Source: an uncultured Parabacteroides sp. (GTDB lineage Bacteria > Bacteroidota > Bacteroidia > Bacteroidales > Tannerellaceae). Taken from it: a stretch of DNA of 23,462 nt. Position 1 is the stretch's first letter. Each line of letters opens with the position of its first letter. The stretch spans positions 1 through 23,462 of the forward strand of contig NZ_CABUOD010000054.1 in assembly GCF_902493135.1 (NCBI RefSeq), written 5' to 3'. The position numbers and the translations under genes were made by a program. The notes below the pieces were generated by a model, which was not told the origin of the DNA, did no database searches, and saw only the letters and a program-made list of their open reading frames with translations. Positions 1 through 9,100 of the stretch are shown here, in pieces.

Positions 1-20
1 CGTCCGCTTAGGCCTTTCTT

Positions 21-88
21 AGAAAGCTCCGCTTTCTCTTGGGATGGCCGATACCACCTGCCATATAGGTGTCAGTATCGGCAATCCC
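21..88. repeat. Two adjacent hairpins downstream of the tricorn-like gene
   Basis: The stretch just past the stop codon of the minus-strand peptidase gene holds two inverted repeats. The first has 7-bp perfect arms (AGAAAGC at 21-27 and GCTTTCT at 31-37). The second has outer arms GGGAT (41-45)/ATCCC (84-88) and GCCGATAC (47-54)/GTATCGGC (75-82), with an inner CACCT (55-59)/AGGTG (67-71) stem. The position fits a transcription terminator for the gene ending at 105, but no clear T run follows on the minus strand. It could instead be a dispersed intergenic repeat. No coding sequence is seen in bases 1-104. Confidence 0.5.
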
Positions 89-104
89 CAAAGCCAAAAG
101 TAAA

Positions 105-3100
105 TTATTTAGAGAAATCTCTCGGTGCAGGCACTCCCGGAAGCGGTTTGCGGTTCCGGAGTTCTTTCATCACCTCCTGGATGGCACGGTCGAGCTGCTG
201 GTCTTCACCGTTCCATTCCTTGACAGGATCGTTATCGATCAGGATATCGGGATCGACACCATGATTCTCGATAATCCAGTTTCCGGTCTTCGGATCGAAA
301 CTCGTGAAGAAGGGCACGCGGATGTCCGTCCCGTCCATATAAGGCAACGAGCCGCTGATACCGACGATACCGCCCCACGTACGCGTCCCGATCAGTTTGC
401 CCAATCCCAACGCACGGAAACCCCACGGGAAGAGGTCGCCGTCGGATGCCGAGTATTTATTGATCAAGCATACTTTCGGACCGACCTGCACGGCATCGGG
501 GACAGTCCCGATACGGGCCGAACCGCGGCGCATCGTCAGCCGGTACGGTTCGCGGGAAAGGCGTTCGAGGATCATCGGCGAAACATTACCGCCACCATTG
601 GCACGGTCATCGATAATCAGGCCTTCCTTATCGAGCTGCGGATAGAAATAGCGGGAGAATTCGTTCAGTCCTTCCGGTCCCATATCCGGGATATAGATAT
701 AGCCGATCCTGCCGTTCGATGCTTTGTCTACTTTCTTGATATTATCCTGTACCCAGTTATAGTGATACAGAGAATATTCTTCTTCCAACGGACTGATCAC
801 GATCTTGCGTGCTCCCGCCAACTGCGGCTTGCTGTTCAGCGAAATCTCCGTCGGGACATCCGCCTTGCCGACCAGCAACGAATACATATCTTTCACACTG
901 TTTGTCGGCACACCGTCGATTGCCACGATAAATTCGCCTGCCTTCGCGTCGATGCCCGGTTCCGTCAGCGGAGAACGTAGCGACTTGCTCCAGGAAGCGC
1001 CCGGCAGTATCTTTTCCAGACGGAAGAAACCACTCTTGTCACGAGAGATCTCGGCTCCTAACAGGCCTGTTTTAATCCGGTCGGGACGTTCTGTCTCACC
1101 CGGATTCACATACGCATGCCCACAGTTCAGTTCGCCGATCATCTCACCGATGATGTAGTTCAAATCCAGACGTGTCTTGGCATACGGGACAAGCACCTGA
1201 TATTTCGCCTTGATCGCATCCCAATCCATCCCGTGCATATTCTCCAGATAGAAACCATCACGATAAGCCCGCCAAGCCTCATCGAAAATCTGCGCCCATT
1301 CCTTCGGATAATCGACCGTGATCTTCATGTTCGACAGGTTCACCGGATCGTTCAGGTCAGCTTTCCCCGAAGGGATATCCGTCACATAAAGGGCATTTCC
1401 TTTGAAGAAGAGCGCTTTCTTGCTGCCGGGTTCGACATCCATAGAAGCGCCGTCGGCCACCACGTCTTCCTTCTGTTTTTTCAGGTCGAATACTTTCGTG
1501 CCGCCACGTCCCCAGTAATAAACTTTATTTCCATCCGAGTAGAAACTGCCATAATAGGAAGGGCTCACAGGCAGTTTGACGATGCGGTCCGTAATACCGT
1601 CGAAGTCGATCTTGACAACCGAAGCGACAGCTTCTTCCTTTCCAGTCTCCTCCTTCTTTGCCGGAGCGTTTTTCTTCGCTTCATCTTTGGCCACGGCAAC
1701 CTCAGAGTCCTTTTCCATAAAAGGAGAAGGAGTGTCTTTGGAAAGCAGCGCCAGGTAAACCCCGTACATATTATTATAGACATGGTTCCATTCCAGCGAT
1801 CCGTAGGTCGGATTGAAATCGCGTGCGGATGCAAAGATCAGATATTTGCCATCCGTGCTGAATACCGGGGAAGAAGAATTATACCACTTATCCGTCACCG
1901 GGTATTCTTTCTTATCAGCCAGATTATAAACATAGACGATGCTATTCTCATTGTCTCCCGTACGAGTATAAGTCAGCCATTTGTTATCCGGCGAGAAAGT
2001 CACGCCCCGCGGTTCGCCCATCGGGTCCTGCAACAAGGTCGTCACCTGTTTTGTCGCGATATCCAACAGGTTCACACGGTTCTTGCGATCCGTATAGACA
2101 ACCGTCCTGGAATCCGGGCTCAGTTCGAAACCGCGGATATAGGTATCGTTGTCCTTTGTCAGCTGAACAGGTCCGCCGCCGGTGGCATCCTGCATATAGA
2201 GTTCCGTCTCTCCGGTCGCATCCGAAATATAGACAATGAATCTGCCGTCGGGCGACCATTGCGCATCGCGGTCATGTGCTCCCGGCGAACGGGTGATATT
2301 TTTTGTCACCCCCTTCTCTACCGGCAGGTTGAACACTTCGCCGCGGGCAGTCACCACCAGACGTTCACCATCGGGCGACAGGCTGGCCTCGGTAATGTAG
2401 CCGGCTCCGTCCTTGATTTCGCTACGGGCATAGATATTGTCGGAAGCCAGGGTGATATCCACCTTTTCAGGCTTCTTGCTCCCGGCATCCATCTTATAGA
2501 TATAACCGCCGTTCTCGAAGACGATCATATTGCCGTTTGCGCTGGGGAACTTCACGTCGTATTCGGTAAAGTCGGTGACCTTGTCCGTCTGTCCGGTCTT
2601 CGTATTATAAACGAAGATATTCATCGTCCGGTCACGGTCGGAAAGGAAAAAGATTTCGTCTCCGATCCACATCGGGATAATGTCCTGGGCAGGATTGTCC
2701 GTAATGTTTTCGACTGTCTTCTTATCAGGATTATAGATCCAGATATCATCCGCCATTCCGCCCTTGTAGTATTTCCAAGTACGGAACTCCCGCATGACAC
2801 GGTTATAAGCCAGCTGTTTGCCATCGGGAGAATAGCTGCAAAAACCACCTTCGGGAAGCGGAATGACTTCGGACAAGCCTCCCTCCTTTTCCACCGTGAA
2901 CAACTTCCCGCTAAAGCCGTCGCCGATACGGTTGCGGTACACGATCCGGCTACCGTCAGGCGTCCAAGTCATAACGATGTTGTTCGGTCCCATGCGATCG
3001 CCCAGGTCATCCCGGCTGTTCGTTGCCGTATAGGTCACACGCAGCGGTTCCCCGCCCGCCACCGGCATGGTGTACACTTCCGTATTACCATCGTATTGCC

Positions 3101-3344
3101 CGGTGAATGCAATCGTTTTACCATCCGGAGAAAAACGGGGAAACATTTCGTATCCCACATGCGAAGTCAGACGCCCGGCTTCGCCACCCGTAACCGGAAC
3201 CTTGTAGAGATCGCCCGCATACGAGAAAACAATCTCATTGCCGTTCGTAGCCGGAAAACGCAACAGACGCGCTTCGTCCGCCGCCATCAACAGTGAAGGG
3301 ACGCCAGCCAGAACCAATAAAGAAAAGATAAGTTTCTTCTTCAT
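105..3344 (-). CDS. Secreted tricorn-like S41 family serine peptidase
   Basis: A 1079-residue protein with the architecture of archaeal tricorn protease, which trims oligopeptides. An N-terminal signal peptide (about residues 1-21, ending SLLMA) predicts export to the periplasm. Two WD40/PD40-like beta-propellers follow, recognisable by repeated SPDG motifs (about 30-300 and 315-545). A Lys/Glu/Ala-rich linker (about 550-585) leads to the helical C1 domain, a PDZ domain (about 760-850) and the S41 catalytic C2 domain. Visible active-site counterparts are H743 (ELNCGHAYV), S967-D968 (YSASDGD, the nucleophile position), the NGGG oxyanion loop and E1026 (ENHGVDPD). The residue before H743 is Gly where archaeal tricorn has Ser745. 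The ATG start is followed at once by the signal peptide, and a TACCTTTG −7 box lies just upstream. The gene is separated from the susCD cassette by a terminator and an orphan ORF, so it is probably its own transcription unit. Family call is firm; the substrate is unknown. Confidence 0.9.
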   Translation of the reverse strand: MKKKLIFSLLVLAGVPSLLMAADEARLLRFPATNGNEIVFSYAGDLYKVPVTGGEAGRLTSHVGYEMFPRFSPDGKTIAFTGQYDGNTEVYTMPVAGGEPLRVTYTATNSRDDLGDRMGPNNIVMTWTPDGSRIVYRNRIGDGFSGKLFTVEKEGGLSEVIPLPEGGFCSYSPDGKQLAYNRVMREFRTWKYYKGGMADDIWIYNPDKKTVENITDNPAQDIIPMWIGDEIFFLSDRDRTMNIFVYNTKTGQTDKVTDFTEYDVKFPSANGNMIVFENGGYIYKMDAGSKKPEKVDITLASDNIYARSEIKDGAGYITEASLSPDGERLVVTARGEVFNLPVEKGVTKNITRSPGAHDRDAQWSPDGRFIVYISDATGETELYMQDATGGGPVQLTKDNDTYIRGFELSPDSRTVVYTDRKNRVNLLDIATKQVTTLLQDPMGEPRGVTFSPDNKWLTYTRTGDNENSIVYVYNLADKKEYPVTDKWYNSSSPVFSTDGKYLIFASARDFNPTYGSLEWNHVYNNMYGVYLALLSKDTPSPFMEKDSEVAVAKDEAKKNAPAKKEETGKEEAVASVVKIDFDGITDRIVKLPVSPSYYGSFYSDGNKVYYWGRGGTKVFDLKKQKEDVVADGASMDVEPGSKKALFFKGNALYVTDIPSGKADLNDPVNLSNMKITVDYPKEWAQIFDEAWRAYRDGFYLENMHGMDWDAIKAKYQVLVPYAKTRLDLNYIIGEMIGELNCGHAYVNPGETERPDRIKTGLLGAEISRDKSGFFRLEKILPGASWSKSLRSPLTEPGIDAKAGEFIVAIDGVPTNSVKDMYSLLVGKADVPTEISLNSKPQLAGARKIVISPLEEEYSLYHYNWVQDNIKKVDKASNGRIGYIYIPDMGPEGLNEFSRYFYPQLDKEGLIIDDRANGGGNVSPMILERLSREPYRLTMRRGSARIGTVPDAVQVGPKVCLINKYSASDGDLFPWGFRALGLGKLIGTRTWGGIVGISGSLPYMDGTDIRVPFFTSFDPKTGNWIIENHGVDPDILIDNDPVKEWNGEDQQLDRAIQEVMKELRNRKPLPGVPAPRDFSK

Positions 3345-3368
3345 ATCTATTATCGTTTAGTCTGCCGA

Positions 3369-3376
3369 CAAAGGTA
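3369..3376 (-). promoter_or_regulatory. −7 promoter box of the tricorn-like gene
   Basis: The minus strand reads TACCTTTG, a perfect match to the Bacteroidetes primary-sigma −7 consensus TAnnTTTG. It lies 25 bp upstream of the ATG at 3344, giving a short leader. I see no well-spaced −33 TTTG element. The box lies just beyond the stop of the 3390-3800 ORF. Confidence 0.6.
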
Positions 3377-3389
3377 AAAAAAGTAAAGC

Positions 3390-3800
3390 TCAAAGTATAT
3401 TCCTGCGCAGATATTCCTTTATTTTCCACCATAATAATTGCCGTTTCGCGGCTAAAAGAGACCAACCGGGCAACATCCTTCCCGTGCGCTTATAAAACTC
3501 AGGATCACAAACCAATATGCACTGCTGGTCCATGCTCGACGCGGAAAACAAACAGATACGGCCGTCCTTCAACAAAATGCCCAAAGTATCCCCCTTCCGG
3601 ACAAAACCGGCGATATCCATAAAATTAATAATACCGATTGATGAAAAAGAGAACGAAGAGTCTTTAAACTCCACATGATGCAGGACGACATAGGATCGCA
3701 ATTGCCAAAAAAGTTCAGTAATATTGACAGGATCAAGTTTTTTCGAAAGAGACAACAACCAATGCTCCTGAAAATTTGAGATAGATAAAGGTAATTCCAT
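3390..3800 (-). CDS. Small hypothetical protein (136 aa), unrecognised
   Basis: An ATG-initiated frame of 136 codons that I do not recognise. It has no signal peptide, is rich in hydrophobic and aromatic residues, and has a basic, Trp-rich C-terminus (WWKIKEYLRRNIL). A central segment, FVRKGDTLGILLKDGRICLF, reads like folded beta-strand protein rather than a chance frame. It ends just before the −7 box of the downstream peptidase gene, which fits a real gene boundary. By eye its base composition is more AT-rich than its neighbours, and two other minus-strand frames overlap its 5' part, so it may be a recent acquisition, a degraded remnant or spurious. A −7-like box at 4141-4148 could start a transcript toward it, but with a leader of more than 300 nt. 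Confidence 0.4.
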   Translation of the reverse strand: MELPLSISNFQEHWLLSLSKKLDPVNITELFWQLRSYVVLHHVEFKDSSFSFSSIGIINFMDIAGFVRKGDTLGILLKDGRICLFSASSMDQQCILVCDPEFYKRTGRMLPGWSLLAAKRQLLWWKIKEYLRRNIL

Positions 3801-3870
3801 ATTTGCTTAAATTCAACCTGAAAAAATCCCGTATATCCAACAATTCCCAAATTGGATGGTTATTATAAAG

Positions 3871-3951
3871 AAACGTGGGAATTAACAACATACACTCGAT
3901 TAAGGACCTCGAAAACCTATAACTAGTTGTATGCAATAATTACCCACGTTT
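3871..3951. repeat. Long imperfect inverted repeat
   Basis: The arms AAACGTGGG (3871-3879) and CCCACGTTT (3943-3951) pair perfectly. Pairing extends inward through AATTA/TAATT with one extra base, and CATACA (3889-3894) pairs with TGTATG (3928-3933). On the plus strand the right arm runs into a T tract, so it could terminate plus-strand transcription, although no plus-strand gene ends nearby. Confidence 0.6.
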
Positions 3952-4140
3952 TTTATCTTGAACATGCAAATGCATAAGCATCCACCTTGTACGACAAGAC
4001 AAAACGTGAACAAAATTCACATACTATCTACCAGTTATTCTGAAATTTCGAGGTTTCAATCGAGAGATAATATATAAACTTTCGTGTTCACCACTAAAGT
4101 TGTACCAGCGATAACGCTTTATCCGGCTTACAGTACGCGG

Positions 4141-4148
4141 CAAAGATA
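4141..4148 (-). promoter_or_regulatory. Possible −7 promoter box in the non-coding stretch
   Basis: The minus strand reads TATCTTTG, matching TAnnTTTG exactly. No −33 element with 19-21 bp spacing is visible. If active, it starts a transcript near 4134 that crosses the hairpin-rich region before reaching the ATG at 3800. Confidence 0.4.
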
Positions 4149-4212
4149 AACAGAAGATTTAAAAAACCGATATTCCTCCCAGCTTTTTTTCACGGCTCTT
4201 CAGAAAAACACA

Positions 4213-4268
4213 AAAAGCCGGCTACAGACGGAATATCATCTATTCCATCGTAGCCGGCCGTTTTTTAA
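4213..4268. terminator. Strong bidirectional hairpin terminator after susD
   Basis: A 9-bp perfect GC-rich stem, GCCGGCTAC (4217-4225) with GTAGCCGGC (4250-4258), is capped by a second stem, GGAATA (4230-4235) with TATTCC (4241-4246). The stem is flanked by A5 on the left and T6 on the right, so it has a U tract in either direction. It lies about 45 bp past the susD stop codon and probably ends the susCD transcript. Confidence 0.85.
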
Positions 4269-4310
4269 TTACTATTTGTTTTCTATATCGCTTAACCTCC
4301 GAGCACAGAC

Positions 4311-6113
4311 TTAATAGTAACCTTCATTCTGTTCTTCGCTGAGTTCGCCGACAGGATTCAGACGGTCGATGTGTTTCTGCGGGATAGGACGAAGTTTGTG
4401 ATACGGTTTGATGTAGATTGCATCCGGGTTGTATTTCTTCACCCAGTCGTACAGCAGTTCACAACGCACCAGGTCTTCCCAGCGGTTGGTTTCTCCCAGC
4501 AATTCACGCCCGCGTTCGTTCAGGATAAATTCGATAAAGTCGCCTTGCAGGTCGGCGGGAGAAACTTTCAGTGCGTCATAGGTACTCTTCGTATCGTTCA
4601 CTCCACCTTCAAAAAGCCAGATCTGCTGGTCTTTCTGTTCCCCCTCGGACCAGGCGGCACGCTTGCGGACCACATTGATATATTCGGCAGCCTTGTCGAA
4701 ATCCCCTTTACGGCCGGCAGCTTCCGCAGCCAACAGATACGTTTCACCCAAACGCATACGCACCCATTCGCGAGAACCCTTTTCTTCGGATACGGAAGGT
4801 CGGTTCGGATCGAGATATTTCACCAATGACGGGAAATAACGGATCGAATGCATTTCACGGGGGAAATAAGAATACGTATAGTTGGCACGGAACTTACGCA
4901 TATCGTTGCTGTTCGATTCGTATCCGGTCTTTTCCATCGTATAATAAATAGCTGTATCGCCATGCTGGAATTTCAGTTGGCCGGTAACCTGCCCTTTCGA
5001 AGGATCCGGATTAAAGTAGACAGTGCCATCATAAGACAGGGATTCCCAGACGGGCAACGTATTTACATTATTGGCATAATATACCCACTTGAAACTCTTG
5101 TAAAAACGTGAGTCGTGCAGGCGGTCGTACAGATCATCCATCGTCTTCTTGGTAGCCACATGACGGCGGTACGGACGGCCGTTGGCAATGTCGCGCAACA
5201 TGCCCGGCTGGTCTTCATACCAGGACAACCAATAGAGATGCTGCCTGTTGCCATCACCGTTAAACATCGGTTCGGTCGTGAACTGTACGGCAAACACGAC
5301 TTCGGAATTTCCCTGGTTGCTGATATTCCACAGGGAAGAGAAGTTTTCCTGAAGAGTAAAAGCGCCACTGTTGATCACCTTCTCGGCATAGTACAGCGTA
5401 CTGTCCATATCGGTTGCTTTCTGCCCACGCTGGTCACTGACGGCGCTACCGCGAGTCAGATAAACCTTGGACAACAGATGTGCAGCCGAATAGCAGGTAG
5501 CCCGGCCCTTGGTGGCAACCTTTTCAGGCAGATTCTCCACCGCATTGCGCAAATCGCTTATAATCAAATTATAGATATCGGCAACCGGAGCACGTTTGAA
5601 GTCCGTACGGATATCAAAGCTACCTTCGGTAACCAGGGGAATGCGTCCGAATTGCTGTACCAGGTCGAAATAGAGGTAAGCGCGGATAAACTGCATTTCC
5701 GCATAGCTCTGCGATTTCACATTCTCAAGCAAATCCTTTGAATCCAGGATCTTCTGCATGGCGATATTGGCATCGCTGATTCCCTTGTAGTGGTTTTCCC
5801 ACATCTCATACAGAATACCGTCGTCCGGGTTCAACTGCGTTGCATATTTATTATACGATTCGCGGTTATTGCCGTCTTCCCCTTCCGTGAACAGGTCCGT
5901 ACCGTGCTCGGTCAACACATCGAAACGTTCGCCACCGACTCCCCAACGGAGGAAACCGTAGGCCGCCGTAATGGCAGCATTAACCCCGGCTTCCGTTTCG
6001 TAATAATCGTATGACATCACCGGAGCGTCGTCTTCGCTCAACCAACTGCTGCAACCCGATGTGGAAAGCGTCAGGCCTGCCAGCATATAGTAATATATAG
6101 ATTTCATTTTCAT
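4311..6113 (-). CDS. SusD/RagB-family outer-membrane nutrient-binding lipoprotein
   Basis: A 600-residue SusD-like surface lipoprotein that caps the partner SusC channel and captures substrate. The signal peptide ends in a lipobox (STSGC, lipidated Cys21) followed by SSWLSEDD, whose acidic residues fit a surface-export signal. The N-terminal SusD-like region (about 25-240) contains the helical FIRAYLYFDLVQQFGRIPLV segment typical of the TPR-like scaffold. The C-terminal RagB/SusD domain (about 300-600) carries the R-x-GETYLLAAEAA and NERGRELLGE-x-NRWEDLVR motifs. It starts 21 bp after the susC stop and is clearly co-transcribed with it. A strong terminator follows. The substrate cannot be read from the sequence. 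Family assignment is very secure. Confidence 0.96.
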   Translation of the reverse strand: MKMKSIYYYMLAGLTLSTSGCSSWLSEDDAPVMSYDYYETEAGVNAAITAAYGFLRWGVGGERFDVLTEHGTDLFTEGEDGNNRESYNKYATQLNPDDGILYEMWENHYKGISDANIAMQKILDSKDLLENVKSQSYAEMQFIRAYLYFDLVQQFGRIPLVTEGSFDIRTDFKRAPVADIYNLIISDLRNAVENLPEKVATKGRATCYSAAHLLSKVYLTRGSAVSDQRGQKATDMDSTLYYAEKVINSGAFTLQENFSSLWNISNQGNSEVVFAVQFTTEPMFNGDGNRQHLYWLSWYEDQPGMLRDIANGRPYRRHVATKKTMDDLYDRLHDSRFYKSFKWVYYANNVNTLPVWESLSYDGTVYFNPDPSKGQVTGQLKFQHGDTAIYYTMEKTGYESNSNDMRKFRANYTYSYFPREMHSIRYFPSLVKYLDPNRPSVSEEKGSREWVRMRLGETYLLAAEAAGRKGDFDKAAEYINVVRKRAAWSEGEQKDQQIWLFEGGVNDTKSTYDALKVSPADLQGDFIEFILNERGRELLGETNRWEDLVRCELLYDWVKKYNPDAIYIKPYHKLRPIPQKHIDRLNPVGELSEEQNEGYY

Positions 6114-6134
6114 TCTTTATTTATAAGATTAAAA

Positions 6135-9100
6135 TTACAAAGTCATGTTTATACCGAAAATCCAGGAGCTGACGCTCGGAGTACCGAAACCGCTACCGCC
6201 CGTTTTAGGATTACCGGCATCGTCCACTTTGGCAGCTTCCGGATCGATACCCGTGTAGTTGGTAAAAATAAACGGGTTCTGGGCGGTAAAGTAAACACGC
6301 AGTTTCTCAACCAGGAACTTCTTGGTCAGGTTCTTCGGCAACGTATATCCCATCGTCATTGTCTTCACACGCAGGAAGTCCGCCTTTTCATAATAAGTGG
6401 ATGTGATGTAGATCGGACGCTCTTCGTCGATACTCGGACGCGGATAAGCGTTCGTCGGGTTGTTCGGTGTCCAGTAGTCTACTTTCACACCGCCGTTACG
6501 TCCGCAATGTTCCACCGCATAAATATCGTTATACAACATAGCGCCGAAGCTCGCATACAAAAAGACCGACAAGTCGAAACCTTTATAGTTGAAAGTATTC
6601 ACCATGCTGGCAATCAGTTTCGGACGCGGGTTACCCAGAATTTGCTTATCGGCATCCGTAATCTTATAGTCGCCGTTCACATCCTGTATCTTGATATCGC
6701 CCGGAGCGAAATCCGTTCCGTTGGCGGCAAATTTCGCCATCTCGGCAAGGTCGGATTCCGTGTTCTGCCAGATACCTACTTTCCGGTAGTCATAGTGGAC
6801 ATTCACCGGCTGGCCGATAAACCATTTGCTACCGATATCATCGTTTTTGCCATTATACAGTTCCACGATTTCTTCCTTATTAGAAGACAGCATCAAATCG
6901 GTTGTCCACTGGACATCTTTCGTATTGATGTTCAGAGAGTTGATAGAGACCTCTATACCTTTGTTGCGTGTCTTGCCCACATTCGAAAGCACGTCCGGGA
7001 AACCGGAAACAACCGGCAACTGGCGTTTCAGCAACAGATCATGCGTGTTCTGCATATACAAGTCGATCGTACCGTTGATGCGTCCTCTCAACACACCGAA
7101 ATCGATACCCAAGTTCCACTGGTCCGTCGTTTCCCACGTCAACAGGCTGTTCGCCATCGCGTTCGGGGCATACCCGATCGTTCCCGATGCACCGTTATCG
7201 AACGGATAGCGGATCAACGACAAAGTACCTTTTGTCTGGTAAGGATCAACGGCCGAGTTACCGGTCTTACCGAAACCGAGTCTCAGTTTCAGGTTATCCA
7301 ACCATCCGGATGTACCCGACATGAAAGATTCTTCATTGATGCGCCATGCCAATGCGGCGGAAGGGAAAAGCACCCACTTATGTCCGTCGGCCAAACGGGA
7401 AGAACCGTCGTAACGGGCGGAAACCGTCAACAGGTAACGTCCCAAATAGTTATAATTGATACGTCCCATGAAGGAAGCCATATTCCACTTGACCATCGAG
7501 CTACCGATCGTGTTGGTCACCAATCCCGATCCCAGATCATAATACATCAGGTTATCCGCCGGCAGGTTCTCCATTGCGACATTCACGTTTTCCTTTTTAT
7601 CTTCCTGGATGGACTGCAACAGAGTCACGCCCAATGTGTGTTTGTCGTTGAACGTCTTATCGTAGAAAAGCATGTTTTCCAGGGTAAACATCGTGTACTT
7701 GTCTACGGCATTTCTTGCGTATGAAGTACCCATACCGCGGTTGCTCGTTTTTGCGGATCTGAACTCGTAATCCTGTACCGTGCGGGCGTCGACACCTAAA
7801 TTGGAACGGAATTTCAAGCCGTCGACCGGCAGTTTGATATCCAAAGAATAGCTACCTAAGTAACGGGTAGTCTTCAACGGACGGTCCACAGCCCCCGGAA
7901 CAATATCCATCATCGTATTATATACATTATAAGAACCCGGCAACGGAATAATCTCGCCATTCTCATCCCACAACTGGGCCAACGGGCTTAAACGCCAACC
8001 ACCGGCAAGCCCGGCCCCGCGTTGCTGGATGGCATGCGAATATTGTGTCTGCGCCCCGATCTTCACATATTTGTTGATCTCGTGGTTCAGGTTCAAACGG
8101 ATCGAATAGCGTTCATAATCCTCATCCTTGAAGATACCGTTATTCTTATTGTAGGTAGCGGAAGCCAGGAAGTTCGTCCGTTCGCCACCGCCACGGATAC
8201 TCAACTGGTGGTCGGTCACCATACCGGTGCGGGTCACATGATCCATATAGCGGGTCGTACGCACACGGGACGGATAGTAAACGCCATCGTCACCCCAGCC
8301 CATCATGACCGATTCCATGATCGACGGGTCGCGTGTGAACCCCGGACAGACCATATCCTGGTCCCTTGAAGCCACATCCGAGTTGTAGCGGATCGAATTA
8401 TTGCTCGTATTGCGATAAGACTCGCGCGTATATTCGGCATATTCCGGACCGTCCCAGAAGTCAAGCTGGTTCAGGATTGTCTGCGCCCCGACATATCCGT
8501 TATAATCAATCTGCGTCTTGCCTGATTTACCTTGCTTGGTGGTGATCAGGATGACACCGTTCGCACCACGAGCACCATAGATAGCCGTTGCCGAGGCATC
8601 CTTCAACACTTCCATAGACTCGATATCCGACGGGCTGATTTCGCCGATACCGCCGGTAACGGGAACACCGTCGATCACATACAACGGATCGTTGCTGGCC
8701 GTGATCGAACGTTTACCACGGATCATCACGCTCGGAGTCGAACCCGGCGACCAGTTGGAGTTGGAAACGACAACACCCGGGATACGTCCCTGCAATGCTT
8801 CCGATGCAGTGGAAGTCGGAACAGCCGAAATCTTGGAAGCGTTTACGGAAGCGACCGATCCGGTCAAGTCTCTTTTCTTCACCGTACCATAACCGACCAC
8901 GACCACTTCATCCAACCCCTGTGCATCCTCCTTCATCAGGATATCGAAGGTATTCTTGTTATCGACCTTCACTTCCATCGGCAAAAAACCGATATAGGAT
9001 ATTTCCAACATTTCCCCCGGAGCCGCCTCCAAAGAGAAGTTACCGTCCATGTCCGAGATGGTCCCGTTGGTCGTTCCCTTGACTACGATATTCGCTCCGG

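Larger units (their letters stand above)
3801..4212. other. Non-coding, AT-rich, inverted-repeat-rich intergenic stretch
   Basis: About 410 bp without a convincing gene. It contains a long imperfect hairpin (3871-3951), small inverted repeats CTTGT/ACAAG (3986-3998) and GTGAA/TTCAC (4006-4020), and a minus-strand TATCTTTG box (4141-4148). The stretch lies between the orphan ORF and the susD terminator. It could be a long 5' leader, a structured small RNA locus or decayed sequence. Confidence 0.5.

Noticed and set aside
69..980. A 303-codon plus-strand open frame near the window start
   Set aside because: Antisense to the S41 domain of the tricorn-like gene; no recognisable domain and no promoter.
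1116..3296. A 726-codon open frame on the plus strand
   Set aside because: It is antisense to the tricorn-like gene, which has a signal peptide, propeller repeats and catalytic motifs. The antisense product shows no domain and is His/Arg/Ile-rich, as expected for a mirrored frame.
3569..3936. Two more minus-strand frames of 67 and 93 codons overlapping the 136-codon ORF
   Set aside because: They lie in different frames, have no recognisable domain and overlap the hairpin region; I see no consistent frameshift joining them into one protein.
6507..7724. A 405-codon plus-strand open frame
   Set aside because: Antisense to susC; its composition mirrors the coding strand and no motif is seen.
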